This document shows positions 33,420 to 43,241 of a DNA stretch of 64,000 nucleotides, piece after piece (position 1 is the first letter of the stretch; each line of letters starts with the position of its first letter). Made by a program: the position numbers and the translations under genes. The stretch is from Thermoplasmatales archaeon (GTDB lineage: Archaea; Thermoplasmatota; E2; UBA202; JdFR-43): NCBI GenBank assembly GCA_014361195.1, contig JACIWA010000001.1, positions 62,001 to 126,000 of the forward strand, read 5' to 3'. The notes below the pieces were generated by a model. That model was given only the letters and a program-made list of their open reading frames with translations, did not search any database and had not been told where the DNA came from.

Positions 33420-34898
33420 ATGATAGATAAGCTATTTGGATTATATCAGTTGTCTTCGCAATTGATGCTTGCAAACTCCAGTGATGAGTTATATGAAACT
33501 TTCTCATCTATACTAAAGAATGTATTCAATTTCGATGCTTTTGAATTATTAATAAAAGAAGGAAATGAGTTAAAGGAGGCGAAGGTTGTTGGTTTATTTG
33601 AATTACCAGAGCCCTTGCTACTGAATGGCAATAAAGGTATAACTGTAGCATGTACAAAAGAGAAAAAAACGATATATGTGCCAGATGTATCTAAAGATAG
33701 CAGGTATATTGAGGGAGCAAAAGGAATGAAAAGTGAAGTTGCGGTGCCCATAATTTATAAAGATGAGTTGATCGGAGTTATAAATGTTGAGAGAAAAAAG
33801 ATAAATGGGTTCACTGATGAAGATATAAAATTGCTTGAGATTTTCTCGAATATTTTGGCTACCGCGATTAAAAATCTTGAAATAAAAAATAAATTGGAGG
33901 GTTCTGAAAGAAAATACAGGAGCATTTTTGAGAACTCGGTTGAAGGAATATATAGAATTAAAGAGGGAAAACTTATCGAAGCAAACAAAGCGCTGGAGGA
34001 ATTTTTTGGATATAGCGAAGAGGAACTAAAAAACATGGATCTGGAAGAACTGTATAGGAATCCAGAGGATAGAAAAAATTTTATTGAAAAATTAAAAAAG
34101 TATGGTTCAGTGAAGAATTATGAAGTTGAATATTTAAAAAAAGACGGCGAGATTGTAATAGGAAATGAATATGCAACACTTGTGAGGGAAGGAAATGAAG
34201 AATATGTAGATGGCATAATTCATGATATTACAAGCCTGAAGAAGGCACAGGAGGAGGCGGAATTCTTCAATGCCCTCCTGCGCCATGATGTCGCAAATAA
34301 GTTGCAGTTGATAATTGGGTATCTCGAAATAATGATGGAGGAAGAATTAAAGGAGGAACACAGGGAAATGATCGAGGCTGCTTTAAATTCCGCACTCTCC
34401 GCAAGCAAGATAATAGATAATGTGAGGAAATTGCAATTTTTGGAGAAGGAATGGGTAAAAAAGGATTTTGATATTGATAAATTTGTGGAAGATCTGATAA
34501 AAGAATATGGCAAGGATGCCAGGGAGAGGAATATAAATATAGAGCATGAAAAATATGGAAAAAAAATATTTTCAACGGAGCTTATCGGTGAAGTAATTTC
34601 AAACTTGCTCGGGAATGCGATATATCATTCAAAAGCAAAAAATATAAAGATAGGGGTTAGCGATGAAGGAAAGGAGATAAAAATATATGTGCGTGATGAT
34701 GGAATTGGGATAAGTGAGGAATTGAAGAAAAATCTATTTAAAATGGGTGCAAAAGGAAAGGAAAGCAGGGGTAGCGGTTTAGGATTATATTTATCAAAAA
34801 GAATTGTTGAAAAGATGGGCGGGAGAATAGAGGTTAGAGATGCAGTGAAGGAAGGAAAGAATAAAGGAACCATATTCGAAATATATTTACCAAAATGA
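33420..34898 (+). CDS. Sensor histidine kinase with GAF and PAS domains
   Basis: The 492-residue protein lacks membrane segments and so is a cytosolic sensor. Residues about 5-155 form a GAF domain (AVPIIYKDELIGVINVERK). Residues about 165-280 form a PAS domain (RSIFENSVEGIYRIKEG and EYLKKDGEIVIGNEY). The H-box LLRHDVANKLQLIIGYLE holds the phospho-accepting His. The ATPase part has EVISNLLGNAIYHSK (N box), VRDDGIGIS and GSGLGLYLSKRIV. No response regulator is near it; the partner is unknown. It overlaps the amidohydrolase gene by ATGA. Confidence 0.85.
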   Translation: MIDKLFGLYQLSSQLMLANSSDELYETFSSILKNVFNFDAFELLIKEGNELKEAKVVGLFELPEPLLLNGNKGITVACTKEKKTIYVPDVSKDSRYIEGAKGMKSEVAVPIIYKDELIGVINVERKKINGFTDEDIKLLEIFSNILATAIKNLEIKNKLEGSERKYRSIFENSVEGIYRIKEGKLIEANKALEEFFGYSEEELKNMDLEELYRNPEDRKNFIEKLKKYGSVKNYEVEYLKKDGEIVIGNEYATLVREGNEEYVDGIIHDITSLKKAQEEAEFFNALLRHDVANKLQLIIGYLEIMMEEELKEEHREMIEAALNSALSASKIIDNVRKLQFLEKEWVKKDFDIDKFVEDLIKEYGKDARERNINIEHEKYGKKIFSTELIGEVISNLLGNAIYHSKAKNIKIGVSDEGKEIKIYVRDDGIGISEELKKNLFKMGAKGKESRGSGLGLYLSKRIVEKMGGRIEVRDAVKEGKNKGTIFEIYLPK

Positions 34899-35668
34899 TT
34901 TTTAATTCTCATACACATATAGGTGATGCCTTTATTTCTCTTGAAAAAAAATATAGTATAGAAGAACTTTTTGCTCCATATGGAATTAAACATAGAATGC
35001 TTGAAAAAGCAAGCGGGGAAGAGATTTTGAATGGTATAAAGAAAGCAATTGATATAATGGAAAAATGCGGAACAGATTTTTTTGTGGATTTCAGGGAAGG
35101 AGGAATTGAAGGAGTAAAAATACTCAAAGAAGCATTAAAAGGAAGGAAAATAAAAGCAATTATTCTCGGGAGACCAAAAAATTTTATTTATGACGAAAAA
35201 GAAATTGATGAATTGCTTGATATAAGTGATGGGATTGCTCTGAGCAGTGTATATGATTGGGATAAAAATGAAATTGAAATGGTTGCAAATCATGTTCATG
35301 AAAGAAAGAAAATTTTTGCAATTCATGCAAGTGAGGTAAGAAGGGAGGATGTAGAGCAAATAATTTCTTTAAAGCCAAAATTTGTTGTTCATCTATGCAA
35401 GGCAAGTGATGAGGACATTAAAAAAATAGTGAAGGAAAAGATAGGTGTTGTTATTTGCCCTCGCTCAAATTTTAATTTCAATTTATCCCCGCCTTTAGAG
35501 AAGCTAATTGAATATAAAGCAAATATAATGCTTGGAACTGACAATGCAATGATTGTTGAGCCAAATATATTTGAGGAGATGAAATTTCTTATAGAAAAAT
35601 TTGATATTGAAGAGGAGAAAGCTTATGATATGATAAGCAAAAACCCATGTAAATTTTTTTTAAAATGA
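34895..35668 (+). CDS. Amidohydrolase-superfamily protein
   Basis: The 257-residue protein has the metal-dependent hydrolase pattern: NSHTHIGDA (HxH) at the N-terminus, FAIHASEVR with a metal-site His, VVHLCKASDED and LGTDNAMIVEPN with the terminal Asp. It is shorter than cytosine or chlorohydrolase-type enzymes, matching small archaeal members of unknown substrate. Its ATG overlaps the stop of the histidine kinase gene, so both are translated together. A role in that signalling pathway is only inference. Confidence 0.7.
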   Translation: MIFNSHTHIGDAFISLEKKYSIEELFAPYGIKHRMLEKASGEEILNGIKKAIDIMEKCGTDFFVDFREGGIEGVKILKEALKGRKIKAIILGRPKNFIYDEKEIDELLDISDGIALSSVYDWDKNEIEMVANHVHERKKIFAIHASEVRREDVEQIISLKPKFVVHLCKASDEDIKKIVKEKIGVVICPRSNFNFNLSPPLEKLIEYKANIMLGTDNAMIVEPNIFEEMKFLIEKFDIEEEKAYDMISKNPCKFFLK

Positions 35669-35704
35669 GGAAATTTTAAAAAAGATGATGTATTACATAA
35701 GGTA

Positions 35705-36559
35705 ATGAATAAGCCAAAAAAGGAGCTTAAAGTTAAGGACTTAATGAATAAAAAGCCGATATATGCGGAGATACCTGGAAGTAGGGAAGATGTATTGAGA
35801 ATATTTGGAAAGTATGAAGTAAGCAGTGTGCCTGTTGTTAAAGCGGGAACAAAAAAATTTGTTGGTATGATTACAAGGAATCGTATATTCGAAAATCCTG
35901 AAGAACAGCAACTAGCTTTGCTTGTGGATAAAAATCCTATTGTGCTTTCACCAGATGCAAGTGTTAAAAAGGCGGCGAAAATATTCTATGAGAATAGATT
36001 GCATGGTGTGCCTGTTGTAAAAAAAGATGAGCTCGTTGGAATGATCTCTCCCCCACATTTACTCTCCCTCCTAAAAGAAAAAACCGATAAGGTTGAAAAA
36101 TATCTCTCACCCTTATGTGTGCCTCTATATCAGGAAACTCCTCTGCCAGCGGTTATGAAAATATTCAGGATAACAAACGCTCCCGCCCTGCCTGTTGTGG
36201 ATGAAAATGGGGAACTTGTTGGGATAGTTTCAGATGGTGACCTTTTCACTTTCTCCCATTTGCAGGAAAGCGTGAAGAAATCAGACCTTGGCATAGGAGA
36301 AGACGAAGATATGTGGACTTGGGAGGGTATAAGAGATGTTATGCGCCTGTATTATGAAACTTCAAAAATTCAGCTCCCGCTTGTGCCAGTTAAAGAAGTG
36401 ATGGTAAAAAAAGTAATAACCGCTTATATTAAATCAAAAATTTCTGATGTTGCAAAGAAAATGCTGGAAAATAGGATTGACCAGCTCCCGGTAATAAATG
36501 AAAATGATGAGCTAGTTGGTATGGTATATGATATAGATTTGATGAGTTCATTAATATGA
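35705..36559 (+). CDS. Four-CBS-domain protein
   Basis: The 284-residue protein consists of two CBS pairs. The repeated pattern VKDLMNKKPI, SSVPVVKAGTKKFVGMITR, HGVPVVKKDELVGMIS, PALPVVDENGELVGIVSDGD and DQLPVINENDELVGMVYDID marks the four modules. Such proteins usually sense adenine nucleotides and regulate a partner. The ATGA overlap with the GlyRS gene couples the two, but a direct regulatory role is not established. Confidence 0.85.
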   Translation: MNKPKKELKVKDLMNKKPIYAEIPGSREDVLRIFGKYEVSSVPVVKAGTKKFVGMITRNRIFENPEEQQLALLVDKNPIVLSPDASVKKAAKIFYENRLHGVPVVKKDELVGMISPPHLLSLLKEKTDKVEKYLSPLCVPLYQETPLPAVMKIFRITNAPALPVVDENGELVGIVSDGDLFTFSHLQESVKKSDLGIGEDEDMWTWEGIRDVMRLYYETSKIQLPLVPVKEVMVKKVITAYIKSKISDVAKKMLENRIDQLPVINENDELVGMVYDIDLMSSLI

Positions 36560-38166
36560 AAGATATGACAGAAAAGACGGATATATATGAAAAAATAATG
36601 GCTTTAGCAAAAAGGAGAGGGTTTATATACCCATCTTATGAAATTTATGGAGGGGAAACAGGCTTTTATGATTATGGGCCACTGGGTTGCTTAATGAAAA
36701 ACAATATAGAAAATGAATGGAGAAATTTCTATGTGATCAAGGAAGGATTTTATGAAATATCAACACCAGTCATAACTCCCTATGCGGTGCTAAAAGCATC
36801 CGGACACGTTGATAAATTTATAGATGAAATTGGATATTGCAAGAAATGCGAGTTGAGCTTTAAGGTTGAGGAGTTGAAAAATGGCTTATGCCCCATATGC
36901 GGAGGAAATGTGGAGAGGAGTGAAATAAATCTAATGTTTGAAACAGGGATAGGGAGAAAAAAAGAAAGAGCATTCTTGCGCCCTGAGACCGCGCAGGGAA
37001 TATTTGTCAACTTTCCTTTCCTTTATGAATTTTCCAGGAAGAAAATACCTTTTGGAATCGTCCAGATCGGAAAGGGTTTCAGAAATGAGGTTTCACCGAG
37101 ACAAGGAATGATAAGATTAAGAGAATTTTCCATGGCGGAGGCGGAAATATTTTTCGGTGAAGAAAATAAAAAACATGCCAAGCTCAAAGAATTTGAAAAT
37201 GAAGAGATAAAAGTGGTTTATGAAGGAAGAGAAGAGAAAATAAAACTTATGGAAGGCATTGGAAAAATATTTGGGAATGAAGCAATTGCATACTATCTCG
37301 CATTAACAAAAAAATTTTTGGTGAAAGTTGGGATACATGAAAACAAAATTCGTTTCAGAAAGCATGAAAAAAATGAGCTTGCTCATTATGCAAATGAATG
37401 CTGGGACGCGGAAGTTTATTCAGAAAGATTTGGATGGATTGAATGCGTTGGAATCGCAGATAGGCAGAGCTATGATTTAGAAGCTCATATGAAGGCAACT
37501 GGATTTGATATGAATGCAATTGAAACTTTTGATGAACCTATAAAAGTTAGAAAAAAAGTGGTGAAGCTAAAAATGGATAAAATAGGGAAATTATTCAGGG
37601 AGAAAGCGAAAATCATTAAAGAAAAGTTTGATGGGGCGGAATTTACTGGAAAGTTAAGCATTGAGATAGATGGAGAAATTTATGAAATAGGAGAAGAATT
37701 TTATGAGATAGTTGAGAAAGAGGAAAATGTATATTTGAGAAAATTTTTACCCCATGTAATAGAGCCATCTTATGGAATAGATAGAATTTTCTATTTTATA
37801 ATGGAGCATAATTACATGGAAAAGGAAAAAGAAGGAGAAAAATATGTTATTTTATCTATTCCACCAAATATTGCTCCAATAAAAGCGGGTGTCTTTCCTC
37901 TCCTGCCCAAAGATGGTTTGCCGGAAATAGCAAAAGAAATTGAATCAAGCTTAAGAAGAAATAAAATAATTTGTTTTTATGATGAAAGTGGAAGTATAGG
38001 GAGGAGATATGCAAGGATGGATGAAATCGGGACACCTTTCTGCATCACAGTTGATTATCAGACAAAAGAAGATGATACAGTCACAATCCGCTTTAGAGAT
38101 ACTTCAGAACAAATAAGGATAAAAAGGGAAGATGTTGCCAAATGGATAGAAGAAAGGATTAGATAA
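36556..38166 (+). CDS. glyS: Glycyl-tRNA synthetase
   Basis: The 536-residue enzyme is the homodimeric class II GlyRS of archaea. It has ETGFYDYGPLGCLMKNNI at the N-terminus, a zinc ribbon made of CKKC and CPIC (near residues 95-115), motif 2 in FRNEVSPRQGMIRLREFSMA and motif 3 in EPSYGIDRIFYFI. A C-terminal anticodon-binding domain follows (VILSIPPNIAPIKAGVFPL). Length fits the family. The 3' end overlaps the convergent acyl-CoA synthetase gene by 8 nt. Confidence 0.95.
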   Translation: MKDMTEKTDIYEKIMALAKRRGFIYPSYEIYGGETGFYDYGPLGCLMKNNIENEWRNFYVIKEGFYEISTPVITPYAVLKASGHVDKFIDEIGYCKKCELSFKVEELKNGLCPICGGNVERSEINLMFETGIGRKKERAFLRPETAQGIFVNFPFLYEFSRKKIPFGIVQIGKGFRNEVSPRQGMIRLREFSMAEAEIFFGEENKKHAKLKEFENEEIKVVYEGREEKIKLMEGIGKIFGNEAIAYYLALTKKFLVKVGIHENKIRFRKHEKNELAHYANECWDAEVYSERFGWIECVGIADRQSYDLEAHMKATGFDMNAIETFDEPIKVRKKVVKLKMDKIGKLFREKAKIIKEKFDGAEFTGKLSIEIDGEIYEIGEEFYEIVEKEENVYLRKFLPHVIEPSYGIDRIFYFIMEHNYMEKEKEGEKYVILSIPPNIAPIKAGVFPLLPKDGLPEIAKEIESSLRRNKIICFYDESGSIGRRYARMDEIGTPFCITVDYQTKEDDTVTIRFRDTSEQIRIKREDVAKWIEERIR

Positions 38167-39760
38167 ATCCTTTCCTCTTCTTTTCAAGCTCTCTTAGCTC
38201 CGCCCTCTTTATTTTTCCGCTTATTGTCTTTGGCAAACTTTCCACAAATTCTATCTCACGAGGATATTTATAAGGAGCGGTTTGCTGTTTGACAAATTCC
38301 TGCAACTCATTGATTAGTTTTTCACTTGGCTCGTATCCTTTTGCAAGAACAACAAATGCCTTAACAATGTTTCCCCTTATTTTGTCTGGAGATGCAACAA
38401 CTGCTGCCTCCAGCACCGCGGGATGCTTTACAAGAGCATCTTCAACTTCAAAAGGACCTATCCTGTAGCCTGATGATTTTATTACATCATCCGCTCTCCC
38501 TTCAAACCATATATAGCCATCCTCGTCTTTCCTAGCTAAATCTCCCGTGAGATAAAACCCATTAATCGCAAGCTCCTCAATCCTCTTGCCATTCCAGTAG
38601 CCGACCATAAGTCCTGGATGATCTATCGGGACCGCAATCTGCCCAACCTGGCCAGCTGGCAAAACATTTCCATTTTCATCTACTATTTCAATGTTGGCGC
38701 CTGGCATCGGCTTACCCATTGAGCCTGGCAGGACTTTTATACCATCGTAGTTGCAAACCAGCCCAGTTGTTTCTGTTTGACCATAGCCATCATAGATTAA
38801 TAAGCCATATGCCTTTTTGAATCTGTCAATTACTTCCCTGTTTAAAGCCTCTCCAGCGCTCAAAAATTTTTTCATATCTTTTAAGTCATAGCTTTCCAAA
38901 TCTTCTTGAGCCAAAAGCCTGTATTCAGTTGGTGTGGAACAGAATCTATTTACACGATATTTTTCCATCAGTTCAAGATATTTTTTTGCATTAAATCTCC
39001 CATTGTAAATTAGTTGAGATGCACCAACTGCAAGAGCTACTCCTACTGGAGACCAAAACCATTTTGCCCATCCAGGGCTGGTAGTTGCCCATAACAGCTC
39101 ATTTGGTTTTGCATTCCACCAATAAACCGCATTTGTTTTTGCCATGCAATAAATCCATGCATGATTGTGCATCACTCCTTTTGGTTCGCCAGTTGTACCT
39201 GATGTATAATTTATTGTCATTATATCAGTTGATTTTATCCTTTCATAATCAAAATACCTTGATTCTTTTCTTATTTCCTTATAGCTGATCCATCCGTCCT
39301 TTTCTCCATCAACTATTATATAATTTTCTACATTTATTTTATCCCTTACTTCATCGACAAAATCTGTTGAATTTCTGTGGGCAATTATTGTCTTTGCCCC
39401 ACTATTATTTGCTCTGTATTCAATATCCTTTGCCCTAAGCATGTCAGGACAGGGAATCACTATCGCGCCTGCCTTAAAGCTACCTATCTGAGCAACAAAA
39501 ACCTCTGGCAAACGAGGCATTATTACAATTATTCTATCTCCTTTTTTCATTCCTAAGCCTCTTAAAAAATTTGCAAATCTATTTGAGTCATCCCTTAACT
39601 CCCAATAAGTCATTTTTTCTTTATTTCCATTTTCATCTTCATAGTATATTGCTACCTTGCCCCTCTCCTTAGCAACCTTATCAACAACTTCACAAATTGA
39701 ATAATACTCCGGCACATCCCACTTAAAATTTTTTATCCATTCTTCATATTTGTCTTTCAT
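38159..39760 (-). CDS. AMP-forming acyl-CoA synthetase
   Basis: The 533-residue enzyme activates a carboxylic acid with ATP and CoA. It has the ANL-family P-loop NYTSGTTGEPKGVMHNH, DGYGQTETTGLVCN, the hinge YLTGDLARKDEDGYIWFEGR and the C-terminal PKTISGKIKRAELRE with the catalytic Lys. It resembles the medium-chain/acetoacetyl-type ligases of the archaeal acs family rather than the 650-residue acetyl-CoA synthetase. The exact acid is unknown. It is divergent from the HMG-CoA synthase gene, which shares the intergenic promoter region. Confidence 0.85.
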   Translation of the reverse strand: MKDKYEEWIKNFKWDVPEYYSICEVVDKVAKERGKVAIYYEDENGNKEKMTYWELRDDSNRFANFLRGLGMKKGDRIIVIMPRLPEVFVAQIGSFKAGAIVIPCPDMLRAKDIEYRANNSGAKTIIAHRNSTDFVDEVRDKINVENYIIVDGEKDGWISYKEIRKESRYFDYERIKSTDIMTINYTSGTTGEPKGVMHNHAWIYCMAKTNAVYWWNAKPNELLWATTSPGWAKWFWSPVGVALAVGASQLIYNGRFNAKKYLELMEKYRVNRFCSTPTEYRLLAQEDLESYDLKDMKKFLSAGEALNREVIDRFKKAYGLLIYDGYGQTETTGLVCNYDGIKVLPGSMGKPMPGANIEIVDENGNVLPAGQVGQIAVPIDHPGLMVGYWNGKRIEELAINGFYLTGDLARKDEDGYIWFEGRADDVIKSSGYRIGPFEVEDALVKHPAVLEAAVVASPDKIRGNIVKAFVVLAKGYEPSEKLINELQEFVKQQTAPYKYPREIEFVESLPKTISGKIKRAELRELEKKRKGFI

Positions 39761-39780
39761 GTTTTTTGATATGTTTTAGA

Positions 39781-39791
39781 TATTATTAATA
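39781..39791 (-). promoter_or_regulatory. TATA-like box for the acyl-CoA synthetase gene
   Basis: The reverse strand reads ATTATTAATA, centred about 26 nt before the ATG at 39760. Confidence 0.4.
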
Positions 39792-39879
39792 ATTTCGGCT
39801 TTAACCAATGTCGTGGATGTTTATAAATAACGATTTAAACCGAGGTTAAAATCACACTAAGTGAGGATTTCTCATCAAA

Positions 39880-39910
39880 TTTGACATTTTAATTCGACAT
39901 TTTTATATAT
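39880..39910 (+). promoter_or_regulatory. HMG-CoA synthase promoter with two GACATTTT repeats
   Basis: TTTTATATAT (39901-39910) is a TATA box centred about 25 nt before the ATG at 39931. Just upstream are two direct repeats, TTTGACATTTT and TTCGACATTTTT, about 13 nt apart. The second touches the TATA box at the place where a repressor or a BRE-like element would act. The repeats could be an operator; no regulator is known. Confidence 0.5.
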
Positions 39911-39930
39911 GCAAAAAACATGTTGCAGTA

Positions 39931-40953
39931 ATGAGCTATATAGTGGGATACGGGGCTTATGTGCCAAGATATAGGATAAAAGTGGAAGAGATAGCTCGTG
40001 TATGGGGAAGAGATGCAAAAGCAATTTCATCGGGACTAAATATTTTTGAGAAATCGGTTCCAGCAATAGATGAAGATACCGCAACAATTTCGGTTGAAGC
40101 AGCGAGAAAGGCGGTAAAAGCAAGCAAAATAAATCCAAAAGAAATAGGAGCAATTTATGTGGGCTCTGAAAGCCATCCATATGCGGTTAAACCAACTGCC
40201 ACCACAGTGGCGGAAGCAATAGAAGCGGTGCCATATCTCACAGCAGCGGACTATGAATTCGCTTGCAAAGCAGGCACTGCAGGCATGCAAAATTGCATCG
40301 CCTTGGTTAAATCTGGCATGATAAAATATGGTATGGCAATAGGGACGGATGTAGCTCAGGCTGCGCCTGGGGATGCTCTTGAATACACTGCCGCTGCGGG
40401 AGGAGCTGCTTTTATTATTGGAAATGATGGAATAGCAAAGATAAATTGTACTCTTTCATTTACAACTGATACACCTGATTTCTGGAGGAGGGAAGGAGAG
40501 CCTTATCCAGGGCATGGTGAAAGATTCACTGGCGAACCCGCTTATTTCCGCCATGTTACGAATGCTGCAAAAATGCTTATGGAAAAAATGGGGACAAAAG
40601 CAAGTGACTACGACTACGCTGTCTTTCATCAGCCAAATGGGAAATTTCCAATGAGAGTTGCAAAAATTCTTGGATTTGAAAAAAAGCAAATTGAGCAAGG
40701 CCTGCTATGCCCTTATATAGGAAATACATATTCTGGCTCAACAATGCTCGGGCTCGCTTCAATTCTTGATGTTGCTAAAAGCGGGGATAGAATATTTGCG
40801 GTATCATATGGTTCAGGTGCTGGCTCAGATGCTTTTGATATAACCGTTACTGATAAAATAGAGGAATATGAAAGGTGCAATATAAGAAAGATGATAGAGA
40901 ATAAAAAATATGTTGATTATTCAACTTATATGAAATATAGAGGTGAAATATGA
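39931..40953 (+). CDS. hmgB: Hydroxymethylglutaryl-CoA synthase
   Basis: The enzyme condenses acetyl-CoA with acetoacetyl-CoA at the entry of the mevalonate route for isoprenoid lipids. The 340-residue protein has the catalytic Cys in [13 protein letters not shown] (C112), a [18 protein letters not shown] with the active-site His, and [18 protein letters not shown]. It is the short archaeal form. The following thiolase and DUF35 genes overlap it or each other, matching the archaeal thiolase/HMGCS/DUF35 complex that channels acetoacetyl-CoA. A leaderless start is supported by the TATA box. Confidence 0.95.
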   Translation: MSYIVGYGAYVPRYRIKVEEIARVWGRDAKAISSGLNIFEKSVPAIDEDTATISVEAARKAVKASKINPKEIGAIYVGSESHPYAVKPTATTVAEAIEAVPYLTAADYEFACKAGTAGMQNCIALVKSGMIKYGMAIGTDVAQAAPGDALEYTAAAGGAAFIIGNDGIAKINCTLSFTTDTPDFWRREGEPYPGHGERFTGEPAYFRHVTNAAKMLMEKMGTKASDYDYAVFHQPNGKFPMRVAKILGFEKKQIEQGLLCPYIGNTYSGSTMLGLASILDVAKSGDRIFAVSYGSGAGSDAFDITVTDKIEEYERCNIRKMIENKKYVDYSTYMKYRGEI

Positions 40954-42116
40954 GGGAAGTTGCGGTTATAGGAGTTGGGATGACTGAATTTGGCGAACTA
41001 TGGGAAAAATCATTCCGCGAACTGGTTGGAGAGGCGGGAATAAAAGCAATTGAAGATGCGGGAATAGAAGGGGAAAGAATAGATGCCTTATATTTAGGAG
41101 GAATGTCAGCGGGTCGCTTCATCGGGCAGGAACACATAGCGAGCATTGCGGTAGAAGTGGCGGGATTGCATGGCCTGCATATTCCTTCAACAAGAGTAGA
41201 GGCTGCTTGTGCATCTGGAGGAGTGGCAATGCATCAGGCATATATAGCGGTTGCAAGTGGAATTTATGATATAGTTGTTGTTGGAGGAGCAGAAAAAATG
41301 ACAGATGTAGTGGGAGGAGAAGCAACTGATATACTTGCCTCTGCTGCAGATCGAGAATGGGAGGCATTTCTCGGCTTAACCTTCCCTGGCCTATATGCCC
41401 TTATGGCAAGATATCATATGCATAAGTATGGAACAACACAGGAACAACTTGCAATGGTTGCGGTAAAAAATCACTATAATGGTAGTTTAAATCCGAAAGC
41501 TCAGTTCAGGAATAGAATAACTGTTGAAGATGTGCTGAATTCACAGATTGTAGCGGATCCGCTGCATTTGCTCGATTGCAGTCCAATAAGCGATGGCTCC
41601 GCCGCTGTGGTTCTCGCCCCCCTAGATTTTGCAAAAAAGCACTGCGAAAAACTAGTAAAAATTTCCGCGAGTGTGCAGGCAAATGATGCGATTTCATTGC
41701 ACAGGAGAAAAGTTTTTGATGGAATACCCGCAGCCCAGCATGCAGCAAAAAAAGCATATAAAATGGCGGGGATTGAAGCAAAAGATATTGATGTGGCGGA
41801 GGTGCACGATTGCTTTACAATTGCGGAAATAATGGCTATTGAAGATCTGGGATTTTTTGAAAAAGGTAAGGGGGGAAAAGCGGTTGAAAATGGCTTAACA
41901 GAGCTTGAAGGAGAAATTCCGATAAATACTTCTGGAGGACTTAAAGCAAAGGGTCATCCTGTTGGAGCGACTGGCGTGGCTCAGATAATTGAAATTGTTC
42001 AACAATTGCGAGGCGAAGCAGGGCAAAGACAGGTTAAAGAAGCTAAAATCGGGCTAACCCATAATATAGGTGGGTCTGGAGGAACTGCGGTTGTACATAT
42101 TTTGGAGGTGGTATAA
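40950..42116 (+). CDS. Acetyl-CoA C-acetyltransferase (archaeal thiolase)
   Basis: The 388-residue thiolase makes acetoacetyl-CoA from two acetyl-CoA. It has the nucleophile in [16 protein letters not shown] (C87), the His in [10 protein letters not shown] and the C-terminal [15 protein letters not shown]. The HDCF motif places it with the SCP2-like archaeal thiolases of the mevalonate pathway. The ATGA overlap with hmgB and the shared base with the DUF35 gene show one operon. Confidence 0.9.
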   Translation: MREVAVIGVGMTEFGELWEKSFRELVGEAGIKAIEDAGIEGERIDALYLGGMSAGRFIGQEHIASIAVEVAGLHGLHIPSTRVEAACASGGVAMHQAYIAVASGIYDIVVVGGAEKMTDVVGGEATDILASAADREWEAFLGLTFPGLYALMARYHMHKYGTTQEQLAMVAVKNHYNGSLNPKAQFRNRITVEDVLNSQIVADPLHLLDCSPISDGSAAVVLAPLDFAKKHCEKLVKISASVQANDAISLHRRKVFDGIPAAQHAAKKAYKMAGIEAKDIDVAEVHDCFTIAEIMAIEDLGFFEKGKGGKAVENGLTELEGEIPINTSGGLKAKGHPVGATGVAQIIEIVQQLRGEAGQRQVKEAKIGLTHNIGGSGGTAVVHILEVV

Positions 42117-42517
42117 TGGGAGTTGCAAGGTACTGGAGAGAGATTCCTTCAAGATATAATCTTATAGGAAGTAAATGCAATGTATGCAATGAAATATTTT
42201 TCCCCCCGATAAAAATATGCCCGAATTGCAGGAGAAAATCGATTGGAAAAATTGAAGACTATAAATTGAAAGGTGTTGGAACTGTAGAAAGTTTTACAAT
42301 AATAAGGAATGCTCCTCCCGAATTTGAAAGAAATGTCCCTTATGTTATTGCTCTCATAAAAATGGAGGAAGGTTGCTACATAACCGGTGAAATAGTAGAT
42401 TGCGAGTATGACGAAATCCATATAGGCATGAAAGTGGACGCTTGCTTCAGGCGCATTCAGCAGGATGGAAGCGCGGGAGCAATATATTATGGCTATAAAT
42501 TCAGGAAGGCAGATTAA
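42116..42517 (+). CDS. DUF35 zinc-ribbon OB-fold protein
   Basis: The 133-residue protein has a rubredoxin-like zinc ribbon (CNVCNEIFFPPIKICPNC) and an OB-fold part (GVGTVESFTIIRNAPP, YVIALIKMEEGCYITGEI). In archaea DUF35 proteins bridge thiolase and HMG-CoA synthase and hold the shared CoA-binding site. The position directly after both genes supports that role. Confidence 0.9.
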   Translation: MGVARYWREIPSRYNLIGSKCNVCNEIFFPPIKICPNCRRKSIGKIEDYKLKGVGTVESFTIIRNAPPEFERNVPYVIALIKMEEGCYITGEIVDCEYDEIHIGMKVDACFRRIQQDGSAGAIYYGYKFRKAD

Positions 42518-42518
42518 G

Positions 42519-43241
42519 ATGTTTGGAGTATATGGGCTGAACTTAAATATTGAAAAAGGGGGTGTAAAAATAGAAGTTAGCGGAGGCGGGAGGGAGAAAA
42601 ATTATTTCAGAAAAGCTGGGGATGAGGTGATTGAGAAAAAAATTTATGCAAATAATGGGGAGATTATTATTTCTCCTGTTCCTCCGGTAAATCTGCCAAT
42701 CCATGCCTCAAATCATTTAATGATAGAGTTTGATAAAAGCATTTTTGTTGAGCCAGGTGTGGAAGAAAAAATATTTATTAAATTTCCAGTTGAAATAGGT
42801 GTATTTCTATCTGATGAAAAAGATATTGAGCCATTGGACATTTTTACAAAAACAAAATTGAAATATACATTATATGGGCGCCCTGAAGATGGCTTTGTGT
42901 GCAGGTGGTGGAGAAGTGAGATATATAAAGAAATTCCGAATGTTGATGAGCTTTATGAAGGAATTATGGAATTGAAGATTAAAAATAGCTACAGCGAGTG
43001 GACTGAAATAAATAAAATTGTTTTTAATACTCTTACCATGAAAATTTTTTACAAGAATCATGCATATTGTTCCGCAAATCTTGAAATAATTAAAAAGAGT
43101 ATGGGAAAAACATCCTTTAATGAAAAGGTTGAGGGAATGAATGAAGCAATAGATTTATATTTAGCAAAAAGCAGAAAATTAGGAATTTCTCTTGCAAAAG
43201 AAATTGGAAGAGAATTTTTTATGGAGCGTGGTTTCAAATGA
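42519..43241 (+). CDS. DUF432 family protein
   Basis: The 240-residue protein matches the archaeal DUF432 family: MFGVYGLN at the N-terminus, ISPVPPVNLPIHASNHLMIE, LYGRPEDGFVCRWWRSEI and a helical C-terminal part. The function is unknown. I start at the ATG right after the DUF35 stop, as the frame upstream overlaps DUF35 for no reason. Its last bases overlap the start of the MscS gene (ATGA). The pairing with MscS suggests a link to that channel, but this is inference. Confidence 0.7.
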   Translation: MFGVYGLNLNIEKGGVKIEVSGGGREKNYFRKAGDEVIEKKIYANNGEIIISPVPPVNLPIHASNHLMIEFDKSIFVEPGVEEKIFIKFPVEIGVFLSDEKDIEPLDIFTKTKLKYTLYGRPEDGFVCRWWRSEIYKEIPNVDELYEGIMELKIKNSYSEWTEINKIVFNTLTMKIFYKNHAYCSANLEIIKKSMGKTSFNEKVEGMNEAIDLYLAKSRKLGISLAKEIGREFFMERGFK

